Source of the DNA: UBA2357 sp041916775
Lineage (GTDB): Bacteria; Pseudomonadota; Gammaproteobacteria; Burkholderiales; Rhodocyclaceae
Reading direction: 5' to 3'
Length of the DNA stretch: 27,398 bases
Assembly (NCBI GenBank): GCA_041916775.1
Contig: JAYRYZ010000035.1
Location: forward strand, 1-27,398
Part shown: positions 1 to 7,354 of the stretch, piece after piece
How the letters are laid out: each line of letters opens with the position of its first letter
How positions within the stretch are numbered: the stretch's first letter is position 1
Program-made: the position numbers and the translations under genes
The notes under the pieces: generated by a model
What the model was told of the DNA's origin: nothing
What the model saw: only the letters and a program-made list of their open reading frames with translations
Database searches by the model: none

Positions 1-79
1 CAACAACCCGGAAAATCAACAGCCCTTCAAATACCGCCTCCAACAAACAGAACTAACCGCCCCGTCTGAAGAGGCGCGA

Positions 80-107
80 ATTCTACACGCTCAGAAAACA
101 GTGTCAA
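80..107 (-). promoter_or_regulatory. sigma70 promoter with GC-rich discriminator, rRNA-operon type, directed leftward
   Basis: On the minus strand there is a perfect -35 box TTGACA (plus positions 102-107), a 16-bp spacer, and a -10 box TAGAAT (80-85, 5 of 6 consensus bases). The bases after the -10 read TCGCGCCTC, a GC-rich discriminator. That combination is typical of stringently controlled stable-RNA promoters. Transcription would start near position 73 and leave the window to the left. No gene is visible in positions 1-79, so an rRNA or tRNA operon just outside is an inference from promoter type. Confidence 0.7.
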
Positions 108-109
108 CA

Positions 110-178
110 CGTTCTGTAGGGACACACGTTCTGTAGGGACGTTCTGTAGGGACGTTCTGTAGGGACGTTCTGTAGGGA
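110..178. repeat. five copies of a 13-bp direct repeat (CGTTCTGTAGGGA)
   Basis: Exact copies of CGTTCTGTAGGGA begin at 110, 127, 140, 153 and 166. The last four are head-to-tail with a 13-bp period, and the first is offset by 17 bp. Each unit has a partial dyad (GTTC-N5-GGAC). The array abuts the -35 box at 102-107, so it occupies roughly -37 to -105 relative to the inferred leftward start site, where UP elements or activator sites of rRNA promoters lie. It could be a multi-site operator or a slippage-expanded repeat. Confidence 0.9.
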
Positions 179-181
179 CAC

Positions 182-210
182 GTTCGTCAAACATTCGTCA
201 ATGAACGAAC
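182..210. repeat. short inverted and direct repeats between tyrS and the 13-bp array
   Basis: GTTCGT (182-187) is matched by ACGAAC (205-210), and TTCGTCAA occurs twice (183-190 and 194-201). The segment lies 60-90 bp beyond the tyrS stop. It could form a weak hairpin in the tyrS 3' end, but there is no GC-rich stem or T tract, so I do not call it a terminator. Nothing else is visible in 211-271. Confidence 0.4.
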
Positions 211-271
211 TGGACGATTGCGGAACAAGCCGACAAACGTCACGCGCCCCAGTGATCCAGGGATTCAACGC

Positions 272-1477
272 CTACGACTGCAGAAGCAATACTTCGGCGA
301 AGCGGCGCTTCCCCACCTGCAGCACAATGGTTGCGCCCGGCGGGATCAGCAGTGCCTTGTCCTCGACCTTCTGTCCATCCGCCTTCACTCCGCCCTGGTC
401 AATCATGCGCATGGCCTCCGAGGTGCTGCCCGTCAAGCCCGCCTGTTTGAGGAGTTGCACGATGGTGAGGCCCGCCTCCCCCGACTGCACCGTCACCTTG
501 GGCAGATCTTCCGGCAGGACACCCTGCCGGAAGCGCGCCTCGAACTCTGCAAGCGCTTCTTCTGCCGCCTGCTGGCCATGGAAGCGGGCGACCAACTCCT
601 GCGCGAGCAGCACCTTCACATCACGCGGGTTGCGGCCAGAGGCGATCTCATTCCTGAACTGATCGATCTCGGAGAGCGGCCGGAAGGAAAGCAGCAGGAA
701 GTAGCGCCACATCAGGTCGTCCGAGATCGACATCGTCTTTCCGAAGATCTCGCGGGCGGGCTCGGCGATACCTATATAGTTACCGAGTGATTTCGACATC
801 TTGTTGACACCGTCGAGCCCCTCGAGCAGCGGAACCGTCAGTACGCACTGCGGTGCCTGGCCATAGTGCTTCTGGAGTTCGCGGCCAACCAGCAGGTTGA
901 ACTTCTGGTCAGTCCCACCGAGTTCGACATCGGCACGCATCGCGACCGAGTCGTAGCCCTGGCAAAGCGGGTAGAGGAACTCGTGGATGGCTATCGGTTG
1001 TTCGTTGGCATACCGCTTGGAGAAATCGTCCCGCTCGAGCATGCGCGCGACGGTGTGATGCGACGCGAGACGGATCATGCCGGCTGCGCCCAGCGAATCC
1101 ATCCAGGTCGAATTGAAGCAGATCTCGGTTCGTTCCGGGTCGAGGATCTTGAACACCTGGTCCTGATAGGTGCGCGCGTTCTCTGCGATCTGCTCCCGAG
1201 AGAGCGGCGGACGCGTCGCGTTCTTGCCACTCGGATCGCCTATCATTCCGGTGAAGTCGCCGATCAGGAACATGACCTGATGCCCGAGGTCCTGAAAGTG
1301 GCGCAGCTTGTTGATCAGCACCGTATGGCCCAGATGGAGGTCCGGAGCGGTCGGGTCGAAACCAGCCTTCACACGCAACGGCCGCCCGGACTTCAGGCGC
1401 TCGACAAGTTCGGATTCAACCAGTAGTTCCTCGCTACCCCGCTTGATGGATTTCAGGGCGTCCTCAACGTGCATCAT
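272..1477 (-). CDS. tyrS: tyrosyl-tRNA synthetase (KMSKS-type)
   Basis: Charges tRNA-Tyr with tyrosine using ATP, in the cytoplasm. The protein is 401 residues. It has the class I signature HLGH (about residues 48-51, inside DPTAPDLHLGH), a second signature KMSKS (226-230), the tyrosine-pocket region around VELGGTDQKFN (184-194), and a C-terminal S4-like RNA-binding domain (about 340-400). KMSKS rather than KFGKT places it in the TyrS2 subfamily, not the E. coli-type one. The frame stays open to 1507, but I chose the ATG at 1477 because GGAG lies 5 bases upstream and the family begins near here; a second ATG follows at 1474. It is divergent from the M23 peptidase gene, a pairing I recall from many betaproteobacteria. 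It appears complete and chromosomal in character. Confidence 0.96.
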   Translation of the reverse strand: MMHVEDALKSIKRGSEELLVESELVERLKSGRPLRVKAGFDPTAPDLHLGHTVLINKLRHFQDLGHQVMFLIGDFTGMIGDPSGKNATRPPLSREQIAENARTYQDQVFKILDPERTEICFNSTWMDSLGAAGMIRLASHHTVARMLERDDFSKRYANEQPIAIHEFLYPLCQGYDSVAMRADVELGGTDQKFNLLVGRELQKHYGQAPQCVLTVPLLEGLDGVNKMSKSLGNYIGIAEPAREIFGKTMSISDDLMWRYFLLLSFRPLSEIDQFRNEIASGRNPRDVKVLLAQELVARFHGQQAAEEALAEFEARFRQGVLPEDLPKVTVQSGEAGLTIVQLLKQAGLTGSTSEAMRMIDQGGVKADGQKVEDKALLIPPGATIVLQVGKRRFAEVLLLQS

Positions 1478-1511
1478 TACATCTCCAACTGTAGGGCTGA
1501 TCCGCAAACTT

Positions 1512-1520
1512 TGCTAGACT
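1512..1520 (+). promoter_or_regulatory. possible extended -10 promoter for the M23 peptidase gene
   Basis: TGCTAGACT in the 70-bp tyrS/peptidase intergenic region has the TGn extension and a 4-of-6 -10 hexamer. It would give a 5' leader of about 20 bases. No good -35 box is present 17 bp upstream. A perfect 10-bp palindrome GAAAATTTTC follows at 1524-1533, between this element and the start codon, and could be an operator or chance. Confidence 0.3.
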
Positions 1521-1547
1521 CCGGAAAATTTTCTCCAAAGGTTTTGT

Positions 1548-2885
1548 ATGCAGTCTCATAAAACCGAAATTCTAGCCGATTCCCATCGCAGCGCCCTCCG
1601 CTCTCCTCGTCTCGCCTTCCTTGTCGGCATCGTGTCTACCTCACTCCTCGGAGTAGTGGCCGCCACTGCTGTCGTTCCCGGCGCGATGCCGGAACAGGCT
1701 TTCGTACCGGAACACGTTCTCGAGAAGCTCCCACTCCCCAAGCTCGAGGTGCTGGAGGGTAAGGCGCTGCCTTTCGTTCGTGAGGAGCGAATTCGTCCTG
1801 GAGACACGCTGCAGTCGCTGTTCAAGCGTATGGGTATCAGTGATGCCGAGGCGCTGGCCTACGTGAGCAACAGCGACGAAGGCAAGGCTGCGTTGCGCAA
1901 ACTTCGCGCCGGGCGCTCGGTGACGGCACTCGTCTCTTCGACTGGCGAGATCGTCTCTCTGAACATCCCCATTGCTGCGACGCCAGCGCGCTTTACTGTT
2001 GAGCGCAAGGAGAATGGCCTCCAGGGTATTTCCAGTGATGTCCTCGCGGCCGAGACGATGATCGAGCTGCGCAGCGGCGTCATCACCTATTCCTTGTTCG
2101 GTGCAACCGACAGTGCGGGGGTACCGGATCGGATCGCGAGCAAGTTTGCCGACCTGTTCGGTACCGAGATCGATTTCAGTCGCGACATCCGCGAGGGTGA
2201 CAGCTTCGCGGTCGTCTATGAGGTGCTATTCGACAACGGCGTTCAGGTCGACACGGGGCGGATTCTTGCTGCGGAGTTCGTGAACCAGGGCAAGACGCAC
2301 ACCGTGGTGCTCCACCGAGAGCAGAACGGCGACGAGGCCTACTACAAGCCGGATGGCACCGGACTGAACCAGGCATTCCTGCGCTATCCACTGGAGTTCA
2401 GTCGGGTCTCCTCTAACTTCGGGAGGCGCCTGCATCCGATCCACCGCAGTTGGCGCGCCCACAACGGCACGGACTTTGCGGCCCCCACTGGAACACCAGT
2501 CAAGGCCTCTTCGGATGGGCGCGTCGACTTCGTCGGTGACCAGCGCGGCTATGGCAAGACGGTGATCATCGACCATCGCGACCGATACTCCACTCTCTAC
2601 GCCCACATGAGCGGCTTTGCCAGCGGGCTCACGAAGGGGCAACGCGTCCGCCAAGGGGACGTGATCGGCTACGTGGGTTCCACCGGCTGGGCCACAGGAC
2701 CGCATCTGCATTACGAGGTGCGGATCAACGACGTCCCGCATGATCCGATGCAGATCGTGCTGCCTGAGGTGCGTCCGCTCGAGGGCAAGGCGCTCGCGGC
2801 ATTTCGCAGCGCAACCGGAACTGCGCTGGAGAAACTCGCCTTGCTGAACAACCGTGGCAGCGAGGAAGTTGCCAAGGCTGACTGA
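1548..2885 (+). CDS. membrane-anchored M23 metallopeptidase (MepM/YebA-like murein hydrolase)
   Basis: A 445-residue cell-envelope peptidase expected to cut peptidoglycan cross-bridges in the periplasm during wall growth. An N-terminal signal anchor (about residues 22-43) follows a short cytoplasmic tail. A LysM/OapA-like segment starts at IRPGDTLQSLF (about 82). The C-terminal M23 (LytM) domain spans about 280-400. Its zinc ligands are visible: HxxxD in HNGTD (H305, D309) and HxH in HLHYE (H386, H388), so the enzyme looks catalytically intact. AAAGG lies about 7 bases before the ATG. In relatives I recall, this gene is often followed by anmK; here the next gene is the convergent tssE. A role in making room for the T6SS is possible, but the context with tyrS suggests a housekeeping function. 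Confidence 0.93.
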   Translation: MQSHKTEILADSHRSALRSPRLAFLVGIVSTSLLGVVAATAVVPGAMPEQAFVPEHVLEKLPLPKLEVLEGKALPFVREERIRPGDTLQSLFKRMGISDAEALAYVSNSDEGKAALRKLRAGRSVTALVSSTGEIVSLNIPIAATPARFTVERKENGLQGISSDVLAAETMIELRSGVITYSLFGATDSAGVPDRIASKFADLFGTEIDFSRDIREGDSFAVVYEVLFDNGVQVDTGRILAAEFVNQGKTHTVVLHREQNGDEAYYKPDGTGLNQAFLRYPLEFSRVSSNFGRRLHPIHRSWRAHNGTDFAAPTGTPVKASSDGRVDFVGDQRGYGKTVIIDHRDRYSTLYAHMSGFASGLTKGQRVRQGDVIGYVGSTGWATGPHLHYEVRINDVPHDPMQIVLPEVRPLEGKALAAFRSATGTALEKLALLNNRGSEEVAKAD

Positions 2886-2898
2886 TCGATACCCTGTC

Positions 2899-2928
2899 CC
2901 TGCGGGGCGCGATCACTCGCCCCGCAGG
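2899..2928. terminator. perfect 11-bp inverted repeat between converging genes (possible bidirectional terminator)
   Basis: CCTGCGGGGCG (2899-2909) is separated by 8 bases from its exact complement CGCCCCGCAGG (2918-2928). It lies 14 bp after the peptidase stop, and its right arm encodes the last codons of tssE. It is GC-rich and well placed to end both converging transcripts. There is no T tract on either side, so it is a stabilising or weak terminator hairpin rather than a canonical intrinsic terminator. Confidence 0.6.
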
Positions 2929-3389
2929 CCGACGAGCCCGCACTCGACATCCCATTGGGCCAGCATGGACAGTTCCAACGGGTAAGGATCGAACCAGAAC
3001 GCAGCCGAGATCCGGAACACCAACTGGCTGCGGATCGCAGCCTCACGCCCGCTCAGAACCGTCACAGACAGGCTCTCCGGCAACACCCGTGGCTCGAAGG
3101 TGACGATCGCCCGCTCGATCGCGGCGGCAAGCACATTCAGTTCGCTCTCGGTCATCGACACGCCCGATGTGGCGGGGATGCCGTAGTTGAGCACCGAATC
3201 ACGCAAATGCGGCCGGCTTTCGAACACGCCCTTGGCCAGCGGGGTCACGGTATTAAGCAACCAGTGCAGGTCACGGACCACAGTGTCCTGATACGCGCGG
3301 CGCGAGTAGGCCTGACCGCTGTTGGCTGTCGTCTCGACCAATCGGTCGAGCAAGGTAGGCAGAAACCCCTCACCGCCGCCACTGTTCAT
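2913..3389 (-). CDS. tssE: T6SS baseplate subunit TssE (gp25-like)
   Basis: A 158-residue baseplate wedge protein related to phage T4 gp25. It contacts TssF/TssG and primes sheath polymerisation in the cytoplasm. The gp25/GPW signature is visible: RDLHWLLNT (about residues 39-47), followed by SVLNYGIP (65-72). The frame is open to 3491, but the upstream part would overlap tagF by about 100 bp. I chose the ATG at 3389 because it overlaps the tagF stop as ATGA and starts just before the conserved region. It is the last gene of the minus-strand T6SS operon. Its stop codon sits inside an 11-bp inverted repeat shared with the converging peptidase gene. Confidence 0.93.
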   Translation of the reverse strand: MNSGGGEGFLPTLLDRLVETTANSGQAYSRRAYQDTVVRDLHWLLNTVTPLAKGVFESRPHLRDSVLNYGIPATSGVSMTESELNVLAAAIERAIVTFEPRVLPESLSVTVLSGREAAIRSQLVFRISAAFWFDPYPLELSMLAQWDVECGLVGLRGE

Positions 3390-4105
3390 CGTCGCACCCA
3401 ACCGGCCGTCAACAGCTCGAACAATTCGGCATCCGGCGCGCCATTGTGTATTACCTGCCGCGGCGGCTGCGCAGGTGACGGTTCTGCCCACCAGAAACTG
3501 CGGCCACTGCGCTCGGCAAAACGGTCCGGGAGATCGGGCCAGGAGAACCAGTACGGACTGCCTCCGTCCCCGATGCCGAGTTCCGCAAGGATGTCGCCCG
3601 TGGAATGCGGCTCATTGCACGCATGTCCGGCCGAGGCGTGCAGCGGACCTTCCGCCCGCAGTGCCGCGTCGAGTTCGACCTGCACGGACTCGACCGCCAT
3701 TCCCTCTGCAATCGTCCTGCGCAGCAGCGCCTCGACCTTGCACGACCAGTCACTGAGCGGCGGCAAATGGGCAGCGATAAGCTCCGGCTCGATAGAACGC
3801 ATCGCTGCCAGGGGCGAACATCGGCCAACGCGATCGATGCTGGGCGCAACGCAACCGGTCAGCGCCCGCGCATCCCACACCCCCGGGTTCATCGCAAAAT
3901 GCCAAACAGGCGAAAGCTGATACGTCGCCTGCCACTGATCCCCGTGCCGTTCGACCAACCTCGCCATGCCATCCGCAAACCAGGCATAAACGGCCTCGCG
4001 CAACGCCACGGGCAGACCACGCCCGGCATAGTCACCGACCGCAGGCAGCTTGCCGAACCACCCCAGCAGCGGCGGACCGGATCGCCCGATGAATGGCAGC
4101 CTCAT
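3386..4105 (-). CDS. tagF: T6SS post-translational regulator TagF (ImpM family)
   Basis: A 239-residue TagF/ImpM protein. In Pseudomonas aeruginosa, TagF represses T6SS assembly independently of the phosphorylation cascade, in part through Fha. The family signature is clear: GWFGKLPAVGDYAGRGLP near residues 15-32 (from the chosen start), and PSIDRVGRCSPL further in. It stands alone here; in some species TagF is fused to PppA, whose gene lies immediately upstream. I chose the ATG at 4105 because it overlaps the pppA stop as ATGA. A GTG at 4117 is an alternative that would add four residues. The gene overlaps tssE by ATGA, so regulator and baseplate protein are probably translationally coupled. 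Confidence 0.9.
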   Translation of the reverse strand: MRLPFIGRSGPPLLGWFGKLPAVGDYAGRGLPVALREAVYAWFADGMARLVERHGDQWQATYQLSPVWHFAMNPGVWDARALTGCVAPSIDRVGRCSPLAAMRSIEPELIAAHLPPLSDWSCKVEALLRRTIAEGMAVESVQVELDAALRAEGPLHASAGHACNEPHSTGDILAELGIGDGGSPYWFSWPDLPDRFAERSGRSFWWAEPSPAQPPRQVIHNGAPDAELFELLTAGWVRR

Positions 4106-4905
4106 TCCCGTCGCCACGCCACGCGGCCGATATCGCTGTCGTAACCGGGCAGGAGTCGCGTCACCTCGATCCGCTCTCCAACCCAGACCGCAAGCGCACT
4201 GAGATTGTCCATCTCATACGCAACCGGCTGACGGATGCAGGCCAGCATGCCGCTTATCCACTCCTCGGGCATGTGGGCCGCGCTCAAGGCCTCCTCCATC
4301 GCGGCGGCATCGAGCAACTCCCAAAAGCCATCACTGCACAGCAGAAAGACATCCCCCGGCTGCAGCGCAAGTGGCGCCTCGCATAGCGCGGTCGGCGGCG
4401 TATCCTCCGAGCCTACCGCCGCATACAGGGTGTTCCGGTCACGCGCACTGTGCCGGCCGGGCTGCACGAAGCCCGCATCGATCATCGCCTGCAGCACGCT
4501 GTGGTCGTGAGTCAGCACCCGTGCCCGGCCCTTGCGGAACAGGTAGATCCGGCTGTCGCCCAGCTGACACCAGGTCGCCCTGGCCGCCTCGGCATCGACC
4601 AGCAGCGTCGCCAGGGTGGTGTTCATCTCCGGGCAGTCGGGATGACTGGCGCGGGCGCGGCCGAGCGCATCACGTGCAGCCTGGATGGTCCAGTCCGGAT
4701 CGGCGCAGCGCTGCTTCGGCGCGTCGCGGAAGCGCTGCAGCACCTCGCCGACAACCGCCCGCGCCGCCATCTCGCCTCCCTCGTAGCCACCGGTGCCGTC
4801 CGCCAGTGTGAAACAGCCGATTTTCTCGTTGGCGCAAAAGCCCACGAAGTCCTGATTGCTGTCCCGGCCGCCTGTTTCGGTGCAGTGCGCAATCGACAAG
4901 TGCAT
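4102..4905 (-). CDS. pppA: T6SS PP2C-family protein phosphatase PppA
   Basis: A 267-residue metal-dependent Ser/Thr phosphatase. In the threonine-phosphorylation pathway it removes the phosphate that PpkA places on Fha, switching secretion down. PP2C motifs occur in order: GRDSNQD (13-19), ADGTGG (35-40; the family usually has DGMGG), MNTTLATLLVD (94-104), GDSRIY (116-121), CSDGFWELL (190-198) and DNLSALAV (233-240). All metal-binding aspartates appear present. I chose the ATG at 4905 because it overlaps the tagH stop as TGATG and GGGAGG lies 7 bases upstream; a GTG at 4908 is the alternative. It sits directly between its expected substrate gene (tagH) and tagF. Confidence 0.94.
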   Translation of the reverse strand: MHLSIAHCTETGGRDSNQDFVGFCANEKIGCFTLADGTGGYEGGEMAARAVVGEVLQRFRDAPKQRCADPDWTIQAARDALGRARASHPDCPEMNTTLATLLVDAEAARATWCQLGDSRIYLFRKGRARVLTHDHSVLQAMIDAGFVQPGRHSARDRNTLYAAVGSEDTPPTALCEAPLALQPGDVFLLCSDGFWELLDAAAMEEALSAAHMPEEWISGMLACIRQPVAYEMDNLSALAVWVGERIEVTRLLPGYDSDIGRVAWRRE

Positions 4906-6761
4906 CACTGATCCTCCCGCCTGCGCTGCGGAACACGCGCGCTTTCTTCATACGCGTCGACAAAGGCCGCGCCGAAGAACTCATGGAAACGGTCGGCGGC
5001 CTGCTCGCGCGCATTCTCGAAGTACCGTCCGTACGCGTCCCACAGCTTTGCCTTGCGCCCCAGCGACAACAGGCTTTCGATCATGCCGCCAGCGCTCGCG
5101 TTATGGGAAATGGTCTCGGGGTCGAAATGCTCGAGCACATGATCCAGCGCCGAGCGCATGCCGGACACCACGCCGAGCTGGTGGCTGTAGAGATCGGCGA
5201 AGGCCTCCTGCATCGCCTCTTCGGGCTTCATGAATCCGGGGTAACCGGAGCCGAGCAGGTACATCAGGGCGACGCCGCCATCGGGAGAGAACTTGAGCGG
5301 GTTGTTGCGCTTTGGTCCGATCAGGGTGACGTTGGCGCGCACCTCGCGCTTCACCGTCGCGCGCGCCAGCATCAGTTGTACCGCACCCTCGACGCCGGTA
5401 CGGAGGAGGCTGCCGAGGGTGCGCATGAACGCGGCGTCCAGCGCCCTTCGATCCGGCAGACGCTCGAGTCCGAGGCCCTCGAGCAGCGCTTCGTAGAGCA
5501 TGGCGGCCTCGTCCCCTTCCGGCAATTGCGCCATGGCAGCTACATCCTCGAGTACAGCCTCATCCCGTTCCGAACCCAGAGCGGCAGAGAGATCGGACAC
5601 CTTGGCCACATCGGGGGTCGCCGGGACATCGGGCATCGCGCCGACGTCGCCCGCAGCGCACGCATCGTCCGTGACTGGCGCACCCTCGACGACAGGACTT
5701 GCCGCACAAAGTAGATCCTCGAGCGCGAAATCGTACGGAATGAGCGCCGTGGCCGCATCGCAGGCCTGAACCAGTCGGACCTCGGCGCCGGTCACCGCAC
5801 CCTCCGCACTGACAGGCGCACCCGGCGCAACAGGCAGCGTGAAAGGGGTGTTCAGCTCGACCCGATGATTGATCGCATGACTGCCCACTCCGCCCAGCCC
5901 GCCGCTGCGCTCGCCGAACAGGTCAAGCGCCTCCTCGGCGGCACCTCCGAAGATCTTCAGTGGATCCACCGAGTTGTGCTCGAGCAGGCCGTTACCCCCC
6001 TGCATCAGTGGATCTTCGAACAAGCGCGCGGCAAGATCTGCGTCGTCCATGCCGCGCAGCAGGTGCCCGCTGTCGCCCACGAGGTCCGCCAGCTCAACCC
6101 CCTGGCCGGGCGGCAAGGTCAGCGGGTGGTCTCCGATCGAGCGACGGACGGCGCTGGCGGAAAGGATGCTGTCCACATCGGTCAGCGTGTCCACATCCGG
6201 TGGCGCTTTGGCCAGCAGCAGGTCCGCTTCGGCGAGCAACTGCTCCGCTTCGCCGAACAGGTCGCGGAGGAGCGCGTCATCCGCAGCCAGGCCAACGTCA
6301 TCGCGCTCCGCCAATGGCGGCCGCTCCGCTGGCGCGGCCGCCCCGCTCACGGTGGCGACGGTGGTAGTGTTCAGCGCCGCACCATCCGCAGCAATCGCGG
6401 GCGCAATCGTGGACGGTGCCACAGGCGTGGGATCAGCGCCCTGTGGGAGCTTCCGGACCTCCAGCAGGTAGCAGCCGACGCCGATCCGGTCGCCATCGTC
6501 AAGCGCATGAGCCTCACCCGGAGACAAGGTCCTGTCATTGAGCAGCACAGGGTTCGAGCCGCTGATGTTCGAAACCCGGTAGTCGCCGTTCCCTTCCCGC
6601 ATGACCGCGAGATGGCGCCGGGACAGGACGCGCAGCGGATCCGGCAGGACCACGGTATTGTCCGCGTCGCGACCGATGGTGCCGCCTTCCGCAGGCAGCC
6701 TGGCCGATATCGGCAGCACCGGAGCAATGCCGTTGTAATTGATTGCGATGACTTCAAGCAT
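4905..6761 (-). CDS. tagH: T6SS FHA-domain scaffold TagH/Fha
   Basis: A 618-residue cytoplasmic phosphothreonine-binding scaffold. When phosphorylated by PpkA, it promotes T6SS assembly. The N-terminal FHA domain (about residues 25-98) shows GRDADN (30-35) and SRRH (47-50); the usual NG before the last strand reads NP (70-71). A long acidic, Ala/Asp-rich linker of low complexity (about 105-410) follows. The C-terminal TagH/ImpI domain (about 420-590) contains VQLMLARATVKREVR and the characteristic NNPLKFSPDGG. GAGAGG precedes the ATG. The linker is a plausible site for phosphothreonines and is longer than in many homologues, as I recall them. The gene overlaps pppA by TGATG and follows the lipoprotein gene after 29 bp. 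Confidence 0.93.
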   Translation of the reverse strand: MLEVIAINYNGIAPVLPISARLPAEGGTIGRDADNTVVLPDPLRVLSRRHLAVMREGNGDYRVSNISGSNPVLLNDRTLSPGEAHALDDGDRIGVGCYLLEVRKLPQGADPTPVAPSTIAPAIAADGAALNTTTVATVSGAAAPAERPPLAERDDVGLAADDALLRDLFGEAEQLLAEADLLLAKAPPDVDTLTDVDSILSASAVRRSIGDHPLTLPPGQGVELADLVGDSGHLLRGMDDADLAARLFEDPLMQGGNGLLEHNSVDPLKIFGGAAEEALDLFGERSGGLGGVGSHAINHRVELNTPFTLPVAPGAPVSAEGAVTGAEVRLVQACDAATALIPYDFALEDLLCAASPVVEGAPVTDDACAAGDVGAMPDVPATPDVAKVSDLSAALGSERDEAVLEDVAAMAQLPEGDEAAMLYEALLEGLGLERLPDRRALDAAFMRTLGSLLRTGVEGAVQLMLARATVKREVRANVTLIGPKRNNPLKFSPDGGVALMYLLGSGYPGFMKPEEAMQEAFADLYSHQLGVVSGMRSALDHVLEHFDPETISHNASAGGMIESLLSLGRKAKLWDAYGRYFENAREQAADRFHEFFGAAFVDAYEESARVPQRRREDQ

Positions 6762-6790
6762 GGATCCCTCTCGACACGGTACTCATCGTC

Positions 6791-7354
6791 TTACCGTGAT
6801 TCCCAACGCAAGGTGATGCGTTCGCCGTTTTCGATATAGAACTGCGCCACCATCGGCGGCAGCCGGGCTTGTTCGATGCGGATGCTGTGTTCGCCTGCGG
6901 CCAGCGTCACGAAGCGCACACTGTTGTCCTGCACCAGCCCGATCTCGCGGTCGTCAAGGAACACCAGGCCGCGGATAGGGCTTTCCAGCACCAGTTGCGG
7001 CTGTGCCTGGGCGACCCTGTCCACCCGCATCACCGGCCAGCTGCGCGTGCTGACGCCGACCGCATTTCCCGGGTAGGGGAACACGATCACGCGCTGCAAC
7101 CCGTCTGGCGCATCGGCTGCAAGCGTGGTGATGCGTTCGGTGCCCGCCTCGGTCATCCGCGTGATCTGGTCACCGATCGCCTCCTCCATGATGCGACTCC
7201 CCTCCTGCGCCGCAATGTCCTCCAGCGACGGCGCATCGAAGAGCGTCTGGCACCCTGCCAGCAGCCCGCACAGCGCACAGCCGGCGACCGCTGACATCCA
7301 CCGTCGGACACGCAGATGCCATACGCCCGGCCGATCAACCCTGTCCGAACACAT
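6791..7354 (-). CDS. T6SS-locus lipoprotein with PEGA-like C-terminal domain, function unknown
   Basis: I do not recognise this family. The protein is 187 residues from the ATG at 7354. It has a signal sequence ending in the lipobox LLAGC (Cys about residue 35) after a basic stretch (RVRRW), so it is probably a lipid-anchored envelope protein. The C-terminal 65 residues (from about LVLESPIRGLVFLDD to the end) look like a PEGA beta-sandwich, similar to the tail of the neighbouring kinase. A second possible lipobox, VAGC, precedes the first. The ATG at 7297 (MSAVAGC, 168 residues) is an alternative start. I prefer 7354 because it has GGA 6 bases upstream and provides the basic n-region, at the cost of a 20-bp overlap with ppkA. 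Its position between ppkA and tagH suggests a sensor or partner of the kinase (inference). Confidence 0.75.
   Translation of the reverse strand: MCSDRVDRPGVWHLRVRRWMSAVAGCALCGLLAGCQTLFDAPSLEDIAAQEGSRIMEEAIGDQITRMTEAGTERITTLAADAPDGLQRVIVFPYPGNAVGVSTRSWPVMRVDRVAQAQPQLVLESPIRGLVFLDDREIGLVQDNSVRFVTLAAGEHSIRIEQARLPPMVAQFYIENGERITLRWESR

Noticed and set aside
110..178. CRISPR array interpretation of the repeat cluster
   Set aside because: Units are only 13 bp and head-to-tail, with no spacers of regular length and no cas genes nearby.
182..210. intrinsic terminator for tyrS
   Set aside because: The stem is only 6 bp, not GC-rich, has a 17-base loop and no T tract.
2913..3491. longer TssE starting at 3491
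   Set aside because: The extra 34 residues overlap tagF, are not TssE-like, and the ATG at 3389 has the same ATGA coupling seen at other junctions of the operon.
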